Assembly (NCBI GenBank): GCA_934101645.1
Contig: CAKORX010000006.1
Coordinates: 1-64,000 of the forward strand
Length of the DNA: 64,000 nucleotides
DNA from: an uncultured Bacilli bacterium
GTDB taxonomy: Bacteria; Bacillota_I; Bacilli_A; RF39; UBA660
Direction: 5' to 3'
A program made the translations under genes and the position numbers. Under the pieces are notes generated by a model. The model worked only from the letters and a program-made list of their open reading frames with translations. It searched no databases and was not told the DNA's origin. Numbering within the stretch: position 1 is the first letter of the stretch; each line of letters opens with the position of its first letter. Below, piece by piece: positions 8,045 through 17,747 of this stretch.

Positions 8045-9598
8045 ATGGAATTTACAAAATCTTCCATTTTAACTCTTGTTATTGGATTAATAATTGGAGC
8101 AGCTGTTATATTTGTAATATTTTTAATTATTAACAAAAAACGCTTCAATAAAGCTAATAAACTAATTGAGGATGCCAAGAAAGAGGCAGACAAGCAAAGA
8201 AGAGATGCACTTTTAGAACTTAAAGAGGAAAGCTTTAAATTAAAACAACAAACTGATGCAGAAGTAAAAGAAAAAAAAGCTGAGCTTAAGGAAACTGAAA
8301 ATCGTTTAATTAGTAGAGAAAATAATCTCGATAAAAGAGAGGAAATGCTACAGAAAAGAGATGCATCACTTGATGATAAAGAAAATACATTAATGTCAAG
8401 AATGCAGAATATCCAAGATAAAGAGACTAAAATGGATGCTCTATTAAAAGAGGAAATAGAGAAATTAGAGAAAATATCTGGTTTAAGCAAGGAAAATGCT
8501 AAGAAACAGATTATGGCTCGTGTTGAAAATGATATGAGCAAAGAAATAGCTCAATATATTCAAGATGAAACCGCTAAAGCAAAATTAGAGGCAAATGATA
8601 AAGCCAAACAACTTATTGTTGATTCTATGGAAAGGTATGCAGATGATGTTGTTGGACTTCAGACGGTAAGTACAATAGAACTTCCTAATGATGAAATGAA
8701 AGGAAGATTAATTGGTCGTGAAGGTAGAAATATTCGTACCATTGAATCGATTACTGGTGTTGACTTAATAATAGACGATACACCTGAAGCAATAGTAATA
8801 TCATCATTTGATCCACTTCGAAGAGAAATCGCAAAAATAACGATTGAGACGCTTATTAAAGATGGAAGAATTCATCCTGCTAGAATCGAAGAAGTATACG
8901 ATAAAACGGTTAGGGATATTGATAATAAGATTACTGAATTAGGTAGTAAAACTATGAACGAGTTAGGACTTACTAAAATGGATCCTGAACTTTTACACTT
9001 AATAGGTAAATTAAATTATCGTACAAGTTATGGCCAAAATGCTTTAAAACATTCTGTGGAAGTTGCTAATTTATGCGGATTAATGGCTGCTGAGTTAGGA
9101 GAGAATATTAATTTAGCAAAACGTGCTGGACTTTTACATGATATTGGTAAGGCAATAGACTTTGAAGTAGAAGGTAGCCATGTTGAAATTGGCTATGATA
9201 TTGCTAAGAAGTATCACGAAAATGAAACAGTATTAGATGCAATAATTTCTCACCATGGAGCAAAAGAACCAAAAACGATTATTGCAAATTTAGTTGCGGT
9301 AGCAGATACATTAAGTGCTGCAAGACCTGGAGCAAGAAATGATTCAGTTGAAAATTATATTAAACGTCTTGAAATGCTTGAAAGTATAGGTAACTCATTT
9401 GAAGGTGTTGAAAAAACATATGCAATGCAGGCAGGAAGAGAAGTTAGGGTTATGGTAAAACCTGATGAAGTTGATGATTTAACGAGTTATAAAATTGCTC
9501 GTGACATGAAAGACAAAATAGAAAAAGAAATGCAATATCCAGGAACAATTAAAATTACAGTTATAAGGGAAACAAGAGCACAGGAAGAAGCAAAATAA
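8045..9598 (+). CDS. rny: Ribonuclease Y
   Basis: RNase Y is the membrane-anchored endoribonuclease that starts bulk mRNA decay in many Firmicutes. All parts are present in 517 residues. An N-terminal membrane helix (about 6-30) is followed by a long charged coiled coil (to about 190). A KH domain contains GRLIGREGRNIRTIE, and an HD domain has the metal-binding LLHDIGKAID near residue 363 and an ISHHGA segment. ATG at 8045 has GTGAGGA upstream. RNase J lies convergent 560 bp downstream, so the two main RNA-decay nucleases are neighbours here, with a JAMM-domain gene between them. Confidence 0.97.
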   Translation: MEFTKSSILTLVIGLIIGAAVIFVIFLIINKKRFNKANKLIEDAKKEADKQRRDALLELKEESFKLKQQTDAEVKEKKAELKETENRLISRENNLDKREEMLQKRDASLDDKENTLMSRMQNIQDKETKMDALLKEEIEKLEKISGLSKENAKKQIMARVENDMSKEIAQYIQDETAKAKLEANDKAKQLIVDSMERYADDVVGLQTVSTIELPNDEMKGRLIGREGRNIRTIESITGVDLIIDDTPEAIVISSFDPLRREIAKITIETLIKDGRIHPARIEEVYDKTVRDIDNKITELGSKTMNELGLTKMDPELLHLIGKLNYRTSYGQNALKHSVEVANLCGLMAAELGENINLAKRAGLLHDIGKAIDFEVEGSHVEIGYDIAKKYHENETVLDAIISHHGAKEPKTIIANLVAVADTLSAARPGARNDSVENYIKRLEMLESIGNSFEGVEKTYAMQAGREVRVMVKPDEVDDLTSYKIARDMKDKIEKEMQYPGTIKITVIRETRAQEEAK

Positions 9599-9624
9599 AA
9601 CTTCTTCCTTTTTAAGGAGAAAAT

Positions 9625-10134
9625 ATGCAATCACCAAAATCAATAGTTATTTTAAATTTAAATGTGGCCGAAGCAATAATTAATCATGCATACATTGACG
9701 AATTTTCTGAGTGCGGTGGATATTTACTTGGAAAGATGAAAAATTTACAAGGTGTATTTCACTTTTATATTGAGCAAATTTATTATGAAAAAAATTTAAT
9801 AGGAACAGATAATGAATTTGTTTTCCCACTTTTTTATGAAGCACGTGCAAGAGCTTTTGCAGATAAAATAGGTCACGAAATACTTGGCTCATACCACTCA
9901 CATGGTCAATACCCTAGTACATTTTCGGATGTTGATAAAAATGTATTAGAACCTCATTGGGCTAGTAATAAACTATGCCTTGTATTTAGCCCTAAATATT
10001 TTACATTCAATTGCGATACTGTATTTAAAAATGGCGAGACTGAAAAAACTTTAATTATTGTTAGGGATGGAAAAAAATATATGACAATAGAAAAATTTTT
10101 TAGTCAAGATGAACAACTAGAAAAACATATTTAA
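9625..10134 (+). CDS. JAMM/MPN-domain metallopeptidase
   Basis: The 169-residue protein carries a complete JAMM zinc site: Glu29 in FSECGGYLLG, then His91-Ser-His93 and Ser101/Asp104 in HSHGQYPSTFSDVD, that is H-x-H-x7-S-x-x-D. This is the active-site signature of Mov34/MPN/JAB isopeptidases, which cut isopeptide or peptide bonds next to ubiquitin-like tails or sulfur-carrier proteins. No ubiquitin-like, E1-like or sulfur-carrier gene lies nearby, so the substrate is unknown. It starts 26 nt after rny with AAGGAG before ATG at 9625, so it is probably cotranscribed with rny. A bidirectional terminator separates it from rnj. Confidence 0.85.
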   Translation: MQSPKSIVILNLNVAEAIINHAYIDEFSECGGYLLGKMKNLQGVFHFYIEQIYYEKNLIGTDNEFVFPLFYEARARAFADKIGHEILGSYHSHGQYPSTFSDVDKNVLEPHWASNKLCLVFSPKYFTFNCDTVFKNGETEKTLIIVRDGKKYMTIEKFFSQDEQLEKHI

Positions 10135-10163
10135 AAAAATCTATCATAAAGATAGATTTTTTT
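10133..10163. terminator. Bidirectional terminator
   Basis: AAAAAAATCTATC-ATAAA-GATAGATTTTTTT reads as a terminator from both sides and serves the JAMM gene and the convergent RNase J gene. Confidence 0.88.
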
Positions 10164-11835
10164 AGTATAATGATTGATTTACTTCCATTATAACTGGCAT
10201 AATAATTGGTCTTCTTCCGGTAAGCTCATTAATGAATGGAAGTACCTCTAAAATAATTTGATTTTTTAAATCGGTATAACTATAAATGGATTTTGCTAAA
10301 AAATTATTTGTTATTTCAGATATTTTGTTTTCAATTTTATTGATTAATTCTATATTTTCATTAATGGTAACAAATCCTCTTGCAGTAACATTTGGTTTAA
10401 TTAATAGTTTCCTTGTTAATGTGTTAATGTTTAAAATAGCAATTAATATTCCATCATGACTCATTAATTTTCGATCTTTAATAACTACAGAACCAACATC
10501 TCCGATACGAGAACCATCAACATATACATCACCGGCTGTAACATTACCATCTTTATATGCTTTTCCGTTAAGTAGTTTAACAACATTACCATTTTCACAA
10601 ATAATAGAATTTTCTATACCGCAAACTTTTGCTATTTCAGCATGTTTTTTAAGCATTCTATATTCACCGTGCATTGGCATAAAATAATCTGGCTTAATGA
10701 TTCTAAGCATCCATTTAAGTTCCTCTTCTTTAGCATGTCCTGAAGTGTGAATGTCACTAAATTCTGTATTTGTAAAAACTCTTACACCTTTTAAATAAAG
10801 TTTGTTAATTATTTTATTAATACTATTTGCATTTCCAGGTATAGCACTTGATGAAAAGATAACTAAATCATCATTTAATAAAGAAATTTGTTTATGAACA
10901 CCATTTGCAATTCTTGATAATGCAGCCAAAGGTTCACCTTGAGTACCTGTACATAATATACATACTTCGTTCCTTTTTAAATTTTTTGATTGAAATGCGT
11001 CAATAAAAATATTTTTATCTTCGATTAAACCATTATTGCTTGCAAGTTCAATAGCATTTTCCATACTTCTTCCGAAAACAACAATTTTTCTTCCATATTG
11101 CTTGCATGTTTCAACTATATGTTTAATTCTAAATATATTTGAAGCAAATGTTGCAATTATAACTCTACCATGATGTCTTGATATTATATCGTTTAATGTA
11201 CCATCAACAGATGATTCACTTTTTGAATATCCTTCTGATAAAGCATTGGTAGAATCACTTAAAAGAAGAGATACACCTTCAGCACCAATTCTTGCCATCT
11301 TGTGAATATCTGCCATTGGGCCAATTGGGGTTAAGTCAAATTTAAAATCACCAGTTTCAAAAATAGTACCATTTGGAGTATGTATACATATTGCATAACT
11401 ATCTGGGATAGAATGTGTTGTATTAACAAATTCAATACTTAAATATTTAAATTTAATTTCTAGTTCATTATTAATAATTTCAATATTTTTATAATTAATA
11501 TTTCTTTCTTCGAGTTTTTTGTTAATTAAATCACTAGCTATTTTTGGAGCATATATTACTGGAATATTTACACTTTGCAATAAAAATGGTATTCCTCCAA
11601 TATGATCTTCGTGACCGTGAGTTATAATTAATGCTTTAATTTTATCTTCATTTTGCTTTAAATATGTATAATCCTGAATAACGTAGTCAATTCCTAAAAG
11701 ATCATCTTCTGGAAATAAAACTCCGCAATCTATAATAATTAGCTCATCTTTATGGCTAATAACATACATATTTTTACCAACTTCGCCTAAGCCACCTAAA
11801 GCAATAATAGATGTGGCATCTACTTCATTTTTCAT
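10162..11835 (-). CDS. rnj: Ribonuclease J
   Basis: RNase J is a metallo-beta-lactamase/beta-CASP nuclease with 5'-3' exo- and endonuclease activity in mRNA decay and rRNA maturation. The 557-residue product has the full architecture. The zinc motif HGHEDHIGG starts at His73, ETGDFKFD supplies the next ligands, and the beta-CASP region contains SDSTNA and ATFASNIFRI. HTSGHAKEEEL and PMHGEYRML follow, and the C-terminal dimerisation domain is present. Only one copy is visible in this window. A tRNA-Met gene lies just upstream on the same strand. Confidence 0.96.
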   Translation of the reverse strand: MKNEVDATSIIALGGLGEVGKNMYVISHKDELIIIDCGVLFPEDDLLGIDYVIQDYTYLKQNEDKIKALIITHGHEDHIGGIPFLLQSVNIPVIYAPKIASDLINKKLEERNINYKNIEIINNELEIKFKYLSIEFVNTTHSIPDSYAICIHTPNGTIFETGDFKFDLTPIGPMADIHKMARIGAEGVSLLLSDSTNALSEGYSKSESSVDGTLNDIISRHHGRVIIATFASNIFRIKHIVETCKQYGRKIVVFGRSMENAIELASNNGLIEDKNIFIDAFQSKNLKRNEVCILCTGTQGEPLAALSRIANGVHKQISLLNDDLVIFSSSAIPGNANSINKIINKLYLKGVRVFTNTEFSDIHTSGHAKEEELKWMLRIIKPDYFMPMHGEYRMLKKHAEIAKVCGIENSIICENGNVVKLLNGKAYKDGNVTAGDVYVDGSRIGDVGSVVIKDRKLMSHDGILIAILNINTLTRKLLIKPNVTARGFVTINENIELINKIENKISEITNNFLAKSIYSYTDLKNQIILEVLPFINELTGRRPIIMPVIMEVNQSLY

Positions 11836-11916
11836 TAAATAAATTCCTTCTTTCTCTCAATAAAGTTTATAAAAACAAATAGATTATAGCATAAAATTAA
11901 GATTTTGTCTATAAAT

Positions 11917-11940
11917 AAAAAAATCCGTTTATACGGACTT
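11917..11940 (-). terminator. Terminator of tRNA-Met
   Basis: On the minus strand AAGTCCG pairs with CGGATTT around TATAAA, then T-run; it lies 10 nt past the tRNA CCA end. Confidence 0.7.
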
Positions 11941-11950
11941 ACTTTTTATT

Positions 11951-12027
11951 TGGTAGCGACGGGGAGATTCGAACTCTCGACCTGCCGGGTATGAACCGGA
12001 TGCTCTAGCCAGCTGAGCTACATCGCC
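11951..12027 (-). tRNA. tRNA-Met (CAT), elongator type
   Basis: The minus strand folds into a full cloverleaf with encoded CCA. The anticodon loop gives CAT. The acceptor begins GGCGATG and the 3' end is CGCTACCA, as in elongator tRNA-Met of Bacilli. It lacks the features of initiator tRNA (a CGCGGGG-type start and unpaired position 1). A tRNA-Ile2 with lysidine modification cannot be fully excluded from sequence alone. Confidence 0.9.
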
Positions 12028-12133
12028 ATGAAAACTAGATATATTTTAACAAACTTTTTTTAAAATATCAAGTGTTTATTGTTTTATATTTTTGATTATA
12101 GTATAATAATAAAAGAGAATAGGGTGAATAGTT

Positions 12134-13057
12134 ATGGCTAGAAAAAAAGTTAATCTCGATGTTAATCCACTTGAAGCAGTTTCAATAGGAAGAACTGATA
12201 AAAGAAAGCATAGTTGGATAGGAACTGTTGTGCTTTTTGCATTATTTATATTAATTATATATTTTTTACCTGACATACAAAAAGCTTATAGGGAATATTT
12301 ATATAATAAAGCATTTAGTAATAATACTACAAATACAAATCCATCACAAGGTGACAATAATGGAAATGAAGTGGTTAATAATACTGTTATTAAAGATGGA
12401 CAAATATTTTCTATTGACAGTAATTCTAATGTAACTATTGCCAATACTGTTTTTAGTAATCTTAAATATAACGAAAATAATATATCTTTCGAAGCTACTA
12501 ATGGTAGTGAAAGTGAATTAAATTTATCTGATGGAGGATATTTTTTAAGATTATATGATGATGATAATATAATAAAGAACATAAAAATCAATGGAGCAAT
12601 TAGTGCTGGTTCAAGTAAATCATTTGGATATTTAATTGATGTACAACCAAAAAGATATAGTATAGTTAAATTAGATGAAAAAGATTATGATTTAATAATG
12701 TTAAATGTAGATAGTGAAAATAAATCGAGCCTAACATGTTCAAATTCAACGGAAACAATAGTTTATTATTTCCAAGATGATTTACTTTATAAACTTGAAG
12801 ATACGGTAGTATATGAAACATCTAATGCTAATTATAGTGAAATGTACAGTAAATATACTTCTTATGTAAATTCATATAGTGGTAAACCGGGTATTGAAAC
12901 TTCTTTATCAAGTAATAGCTTGAGATTTAATTTTACACTTTCTATAGATTATTTGCAATTTTTTCAAAAAATTGATAACATATATTATTATGCAAAGGAT
13001 ACAAGTCCAATTAAAGTAAATTATGAAATGAATGCAATGTTTTTTGATTGCAAATAG
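12134..13057 (+). CDS. Hypothetical membrane-anchored extracellular protein
   Basis: I do not recognise this 307-residue protein. A basic, probably cytoplasmic N-terminus of about 28 residues (MARKKVNLDVNPLEAVSIGR) is followed by one membrane helix (about 29-47). An Asn/Thr-rich linker and a beta-rich ectodomain complete it. It has no catalytic motif I can see. ATG at 12134 is preceded by AGGGTGA. Its end is only 8 nt before the scpA start, so it probably forms an operon with scpA-scpB; a link to division or chromosome segregation is only a guess from context. Confidence 0.6.
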   Translation: MARKKVNLDVNPLEAVSIGRTDKRKHSWIGTVVLFALFILIIYFLPDIQKAYREYLYNKAFSNNTTNTNPSQGDNNGNEVVNNTVIKDGQIFSIDSNSNVTIANTVFSNLKYNENNISFEATNGSESELNLSDGGYFLRLYDDDNIIKNIKINGAISAGSSKSFGYLIDVQPKRYSIVKLDEKDYDLIMLNVDSENKSSLTCSNSTETIVYYFQDDLLYKLEDTVVYETSNANYSEMYSKYTSYVNSYSGKPGIETSLSSNSLRFNFTLSIDYLQFFQKIDNIYYYAKDTSPIKVNYEMNAMFFDCK

Positions 13058-13065
13058 GGAGTTAT

Positions 13066-13782
13066 ATGAATTTTAACATTAAAGATTTTACAGGACCACT
13101 TGATTTATTACTTCATATGGTAAAAAAACACGAACTTAATATATATGAAGTAGATTTAAAAGAAATTATTGATGAATATATTGACTTTATAAATACACTA
13201 GATAAAAATGATTTAGATAATAAAAGTGAATATTTAGTAATGGCTTCGGAATTAATTCATTTAAAAAGTAAAATTATACTTGGATTTGACGATGAAGAAG
13301 ATGATAGCAATTATGAAATAAACAGTGAAGAAGACTTAAGAAATAGATTGATTGAATACGAAAAATATCAAACTATAACAAATGATTTTAGAGATTTAGA
13401 AAAAAATAGGCAATCTTATTACACTAAGTTACCAGAAAGTTTAAAAGAATATGCTGAAGATGATAAAATTTTATATGGTTCATGCAATCTTAATGATTTA
13501 GTTAATGCTATGTTGGAAATCAGTGAAAGAATTGAGTATAAAAAACCAAGAATTACAAAGATAACTAGAAAAGAATATAGTGTTAAAGATAAGATATCAT
13601 ATATTAAAAACATTTTAGATAAGAGAAAGAAAGTCGAATTTACAAAACTTTTTTCTGAATTTAGTAAGGAAGAAGTTGTTGTAACTTTTTTAAGCATATT
13701 AGAAATGTGCAAGGATAATTTAATTACCTTGTCTCAAAGTAGAAATTTTAGTAAAATATATGTAGAGGTAAAAAATGAATAA
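13066..13782 (+). CDS. scpA: Segregation and condensation protein A
   Basis: ScpA is the kleisin subunit that bridges the SMC heads in the condensin complex for chromosome segregation. The 238-residue product opens with the family signature DFTGPLDLLLHMVKKHELN and contains the SELIHLKSK segment and a C-terminal winged-helix region. An upstream in-frame TTG at 13048 exists, but ATG at 13066 has AGGGAG at 6 nt and gives the standard N-terminus. It overlaps scpB by 8 nt. Confidence 0.95.
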   Translation: MNFNIKDFTGPLDLLLHMVKKHELNIYEVDLKEIIDEYIDFINTLDKNDLDNKSEYLVMASELIHLKSKIILGFDDEEDDSNYEINSEEDLRNRLIEYEKYQTITNDFRDLEKNRQSYYTKLPESLKEYAEDDKILYGSCNLNDLVNAMLEISERIEYKKPRITKITRKEYSVKDKISYIKNILDKRKKVEFTKLFSEFSKEEVVVTFLSILEMCKDNLITLSQSRNFSKIYVEVKNE

Positions 13783-14338
13783 ATTAGCAATTTTAGAAGG
13801 CCTTCTTTTTGTCGTGGGTGATGATGGCATTACTATAGAAGAAATATGTAATGTTATGAATATTAGCGAAAAAGAAGCACAAAAATTATTAAAAGAACTA
13901 CAAGCTGAATATGAAAAAGAAACTAGGGGAATTAGAATTAGTTATTTGTCTAATTCTTTTAAACTTACTTCGAAAAAGGAACATATTGAGTTCTATCAAA
14001 AATTATTAAAAGATAATACATCTTCGAATATATTAAGTCAAGCAGCCCTTGAAACTCTAGCAATTATAGCTTATAATGAACCAATAACAAGAGCGGGTGT
14101 GGATAGTTTAAGGGGAATTTCTTCATCTTTTATGATAAAAAAATTAATGGCTAAAGACTTAATTAAAGTATGTGGAAAAAGTGAACTTCCTGGGCATCCA
14201 AATTTGTATAGAACTACTAGAGAGTTTTTGGATTATTTTGGCCTTGCTTCAATAAATGACTTACCAGAAATAAAAATTGATGCAGTTACAGACAATGAAG
14301 AAGTAGATTTATATAAAAGTAATTATAAAGAAAGCTAG
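13775..14338 (+). CDS. scpB: Segregation and condensation protein B
   Basis: ScpB is the winged-helix dimer that binds ScpA in the SMC complex. The 187-residue product shows the family pattern: an N-terminal ILEGLLFVVGDDGITIEEI helix-turn-helix and the conserved ALETLAIIAYNEPITRAGV followed by RGISS. It overlaps scpA by 8 nt, as in many Bacilli, so the two are translationally coupled. The asparagine synthase gene follows after 14 nt. Confidence 0.95.
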   Translation: MNKLAILEGLLFVVGDDGITIEEICNVMNISEKEAQKLLKELQAEYEKETRGIRISYLSNSFKLTSKKEHIEFYQKLLKDNTSSNILSQAALETLAIIAYNEPITRAGVDSLRGISSSFMIKKLMAKDLIKVCGKSELPGHPNLYRTTREFLDYFGLASINDLPEIKIDAVTDNEEVDLYKSNYKES

Positions 14339-14352
14339 ATGAAGGTGATTTT

Positions 14353-16176
14353 ATGTGTGGAATAGTTGGCTTTGTAAATAGTAAAGCAGAAAAAGAAACA
14401 ATTATTAAAGAAATGTCTAAAAAAATAGAACATAGGGGGCCCGATGGCGAAGGCTTTTATATTGATGATGATTGTGCATTAGCACATCGAAGACTAGCAA
14501 TAATAGATTTAAATACTGGAAAACAGCCAATTTATAATGAAGATGAAACACTGGTAATTGTTTATAATGGTGAAGTGTATAATTTTCAAGAATTACGTAA
14601 TGCATTAGAAAAGAAAAATCATATATTTAAAACTAAAACAGATACTGAAGTTATTATACATGGTTATGAAGAATGGGGACCAGATGTAACTAAATATTTA
14701 AGAGGTATGTTTAGTTTTGCTATATGGGATAAAAATAAAAAAGAATTATTTTTGGCACGTGATGGCTTTGGTATTAAACCACTTTATTATGGCCTTTTTA
14801 ATAATACATTTATGTTTTCTTCGGAACCTAAAGCTTTTTTAGTTAATCCAGATTTTGATAAAAAATTGAATGAAAATATTTTATCTGCCTATTTATGTTT
14901 TAATTCTGTTCCAACATCAGAAACCTTTTTTAAGGGGGTTTATAGATTAGATCCCGGTTCTTATTTATTCTATAAAGATGGAAAGATTCAAATTAAAAAT
15001 TTCTTTAGACTTAATTTTGATGAAAAAAATAATTCCATGGAAGATATTACCGAAGATATTTCAAAAGCAATGGAAAATTCAGTTAAGTATCACCAAATAA
15101 GTGATGTTGAAGTAGGATCTTTCTTATCAAGTGGAATAGATTCTTCTTATATAGTATCTCTTGCAAAACCAGATAAAACATTTACTGTTGGTTATGATAA
15201 TCCTAAATTTGATGAAATTAAATATGCAGAAGATTTATCAAATAAATTAAATATTAAAAATTATTCAAAAAAAATAACTATGGATGAATATATTGAAGCA
15301 TTTCCAAAAATACAATATTATATGGATGAACCACTTGCCGATCCATCTGCCATAGCACTATATTTTGTTTCGGAAATTGCATCAAAAAAAGTTAAAGTTG
15401 TTCTTTCTGGAGAAGGTGCGGATGAACTATTTGCTGGTTACAATTCATATCAACAAGAGCTTTCGATGCACTGGTATATGCGTATTCCATATTTTATAAG
15501 ACATGGTATAGCCAGTGTTGCAGGATTATTTCCTGATGCTAAAGGATTTAATTTTCTTTATCGAAGAGGGCAAAAACTCGAAAATTATAATATTGGACTT
15601 GGAAGAGTATTTTGGGATAAAGAAGCAAATAGCATAGTTAAATTAAAGGGTCAAATAAAAACCAAAGACATAGTAAAAAATGTTTATAAAGATTATGAAA
15701 ATAATTCAACCTTAGTACAAAGACAAGCAATTGATTACTATTACTGGCTTGTAAATGATTTTTTACATGCCGTAGACAGAAATACAATGATGTTTGGCCT
15801 TGAGGCAAGGACACCATTTTTAGATAAAAAAGTTTATGAAGTTGCAAGAAAATTGCCTAGTTATGCCAAGATTAATAAAACTACTACAAAAGTTGCATTA
15901 AGAAAAGCAGCTCAAAAAGTAATTCCTACTGAAGCTTATAAAAAGAAAAAATTAGGCTTTCCAGTACCTTTGAAAGAATGGATTAAAACAGATAAACTTT
16001 ATAAGTTAATAAAAGAAAAATTTGAAAGTGATGATGCTAAGAAATTTTTTGATACAAAGAAGATATTAAAACTTTTAGATAATCATAAAAATGGTAAAAA
16101 AGATAATTATAAGAAAATTTGGACAATCTATACTTTTTTAGTTTGGTACGACATATATTTTAATCAATATGATTAG
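14353..16176 (+). CDS. asnB: Asparagine synthase (glutamine-hydrolysing)
   Basis: AsnB makes asparagine from aspartate, ATP and glutamine. The 607-residue product starts MCGIVGF, with Cys2 as the glutaminase nucleophile, then HRGPDGEG and a complete N-terminal Ntn amidotransferase domain (about 1-200). The synthetase domain has the PP-loop SSGIDSS and LSGEGADELFAGY. The C-terminus includes ARTPFLDKKVYE and KLGFPVPLKEW. ATG at 14353 has AAGGTGA upstream. Some members of this family amidate peptidoglycan DAP instead of free Asp; the murE neighbour makes that worth keeping in mind, but the length and motifs fit ordinary AsnB. Confidence 0.92.
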   Translation: MCGIVGFVNSKAEKETIIKEMSKKIEHRGPDGEGFYIDDDCALAHRRLAIIDLNTGKQPIYNEDETLVIVYNGEVYNFQELRNALEKKNHIFKTKTDTEVIIHGYEEWGPDVTKYLRGMFSFAIWDKNKKELFLARDGFGIKPLYYGLFNNTFMFSSEPKAFLVNPDFDKKLNENILSAYLCFNSVPTSETFFKGVYRLDPGSYLFYKDGKIQIKNFFRLNFDEKNNSMEDITEDISKAMENSVKYHQISDVEVGSFLSSGIDSSYIVSLAKPDKTFTVGYDNPKFDEIKYAEDLSNKLNIKNYSKKITMDEYIEAFPKIQYYMDEPLADPSAIALYFVSEIASKKVKVVLSGEGADELFAGYNSYQQELSMHWYMRIPYFIRHGIASVAGLFPDAKGFNFLYRRGQKLENYNIGLGRVFWDKEANSIVKLKGQIKTKDIVKNVYKDYENNSTLVQRQAIDYYYWLVNDFLHAVDRNTMMFGLEARTPFLDKKVYEVARKLPSYAKINKTTTKVALRKAAQKVIPTEAYKKKKLGFPVPLKEWIKTDKLYKLIKEKFESDDAKKFFDTKKILKLLDNHKNGKKDNYKKIWTIYTFLVWYDIYFNQYD

Positions 16177-16190
16177 AAAGGAAAATATAA

Positions 16191-17552
16191 ATGATAAATA
16201 TAAAAACTGATTCAAGAAAAGTACAAAAAGGAGATACTTTTGTAGCTATAAAGGGTGCTACTGTTGATGGACATGATTATATTGAAAGTGCTATTAAAAA
16301 TGGTGCTACTAAAATAATTTGTGAACATGGAAATTATGATGTTGACACTTTGATAGTTCCGGATACAAAAGAGTATTTACAAAACTACATAGTAAGTAAT
16401 TTTAAAGATGAAGTAAATAAACTTGATATAATTGGTATTACTGGTACAAATGGTAAAACTACTACGAGTTATTTGACATATCAAATGCTTAACAAACTAG
16501 GTGTAAAAACAGCATATATTGGTACAATTGGGTTTTACATCGATGATGATATAAAGGAACTTCCAAATACAACTCCTGAAATACTTGAGGTTTATTCAAT
16601 GCTTATCGAAGCACTAGAAAAAGGTTGTAAAGCTGTTGTCATGGAAGTTTCATCTCATGCTTTATCATTAAAAAGAGTTGAGGGATTAAATTTTAAAATC
16701 GAGGCATTTACAAATCTTACTGAAGATCACTTAGACTATCATAAAACCATGGAAAATTATTTAAATGCTAAACTTAAAATATTGGATCAATTAAAAAGTG
16801 ATGGAACTATTATTGTAAATAATGATGATGAATATGGAAAATATTTTAAACAAAAGAATTTTAAAACAATTGGATTTAATGAGTCAAATTATCAAATATT
16901 AGATTATGAAAGTGATACAAATGGTACAAATATTAATTTTAAATATAATGATAATATTTATTCAGTTAAAACAAATTTAAGAGGAAAATTTAATGTATAT
17001 AATTATATGACAACTCTTGCAATAATTAACACTTATAAATATAGTATTGATGAAATTATATCTATTACGAAAAGTGTCTATCCTCCGAAAGGAAGATGTG
17101 AACAAGTTATTGTACGTGATGCAGAAGCAATAATTGATTATGCTCATACTCCTGATGCAGTTGAAAAAATTATAAATTCATTTTTAGAAAATAAACAAGG
17201 AAGAATAATCACTATAGTAGGCTGTGGTGGCGATAGGGACCCAATGAAAAGACCTATTATGGGAAAAATAGCCACTGAAAAAAGTGACTATGTAATATTT
17301 ACAAATGATAATCCTCGTACTGAAGACCCAAATACTATTATGAATGATATTATTGCTGGTGTATCAAAAGATAACTATGAAATTATTTTAGATAGAAAAA
17401 GTGCCATTAACAAAGGTCTTAGTTTACTTAAAACAAATGATACATTATTAATTTTAGGCAAAGGTCATGAAGACTATCAAATAATTGGACATGAGAAACA
17501 TCATTTAGATGATAAAGAAATTGTATTAGAATATTTAAAAAAACTAGATTAA
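16191..17552 (+). CDS. murE: UDP-MurNAc-tripeptide synthetase (MurE), probably DAP-adding
   Basis: MurE adds the third residue of the peptidoglycan stem peptide in the cytoplasm. The ATP loop GITGTNGKTTTSYL lies near residue 82, EVSSHALSLKRV and NLTEDHLDYHKT follow, and DYAHTPDAVEKI is in the central domain. DNPRTEDP near residue 373 is the motif of meso-diaminopimelate-adding enzymes; Lys-adding enzymes differ at the Arg. This suggests DAP-type peptidoglycan. At 453 residues it is shorter than typical (about 490), missing part of the N-terminal domain before TDSRKVQKGD. Start at 16191 has AGAAAGG upstream. Confidence 0.93.
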   Translation: MINIKTDSRKVQKGDTFVAIKGATVDGHDYIESAIKNGATKIICEHGNYDVDTLIVPDTKEYLQNYIVSNFKDEVNKLDIIGITGTNGKTTTSYLTYQMLNKLGVKTAYIGTIGFYIDDDIKELPNTTPEILEVYSMLIEALEKGCKAVVMEVSSHALSLKRVEGLNFKIEAFTNLTEDHLDYHKTMENYLNAKLKILDQLKSDGTIIVNNDDEYGKYFKQKNFKTIGFNESNYQILDYESDTNGTNINFKYNDNIYSVKTNLRGKFNVYNYMTTLAIINTYKYSIDEIISITKSVYPPKGRCEQVIVRDAEAIIDYAHTPDAVEKIINSFLENKQGRIITIVGCGGDRDPMKRPIMGKIATEKSDYVIFTNDNPRTEDPNTIMNDIIAGVSKDNYEIILDRKSAINKGLSLLKTNDTLLILGKGHEDYQIIGHEKHHLDDKEIVLEYLKKLD

Positions 17553-17586
17553 AATATAGGAACATGATATAATATATTTGTTGTTT

Positions 17587-17674
17587 GCTCGTATGGCGGA
17601 ATTGGTAGACGCGATAGACTCAAAATCTATTTTTCCCAAAGAAAGTATCGGTTCGACCCCGATTACGAGCACCA
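17587..17674 (+). tRNA. tRNA-Leu (CAA)
   Basis: Acceptor GCTCGTA pairs with TACGAGC, a long variable arm is present, the anticodon loop CTCAAAA gives CAA, and ACCA is encoded at the 3' end. A TATAAT-like element lies just upstream. Confidence 0.95.
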
Positions 17675-17686
17675 ATATGATATATG

Positions 17687-17712
17687 AAAGGACAACAACA
17701 TGTCCTTTTTTT
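17687..17712 (+). terminator. Terminator of tRNA-Leu
   Basis: AAAGGACA / TGTCCTTT stem with a T-run. Confidence 0.8.
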
Positions 17713-17747
17713 AAACTGTAAATCATACTAAATATTGGTGGAGGATT

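Noticed and set aside
8008..8541. Ser/Leu-rich open frame on the minus strand
   Set aside because: It is the antisense shadow of the RNase Y coiled coil; low-complexity composition and no independent ribosome binding site.
11951..12027. tRNA with CAT anticodon as initiator tRNA
   Set aside because: The acceptor and 3' end match elongator tRNA-Met of Bacilli; initiator features are missing.
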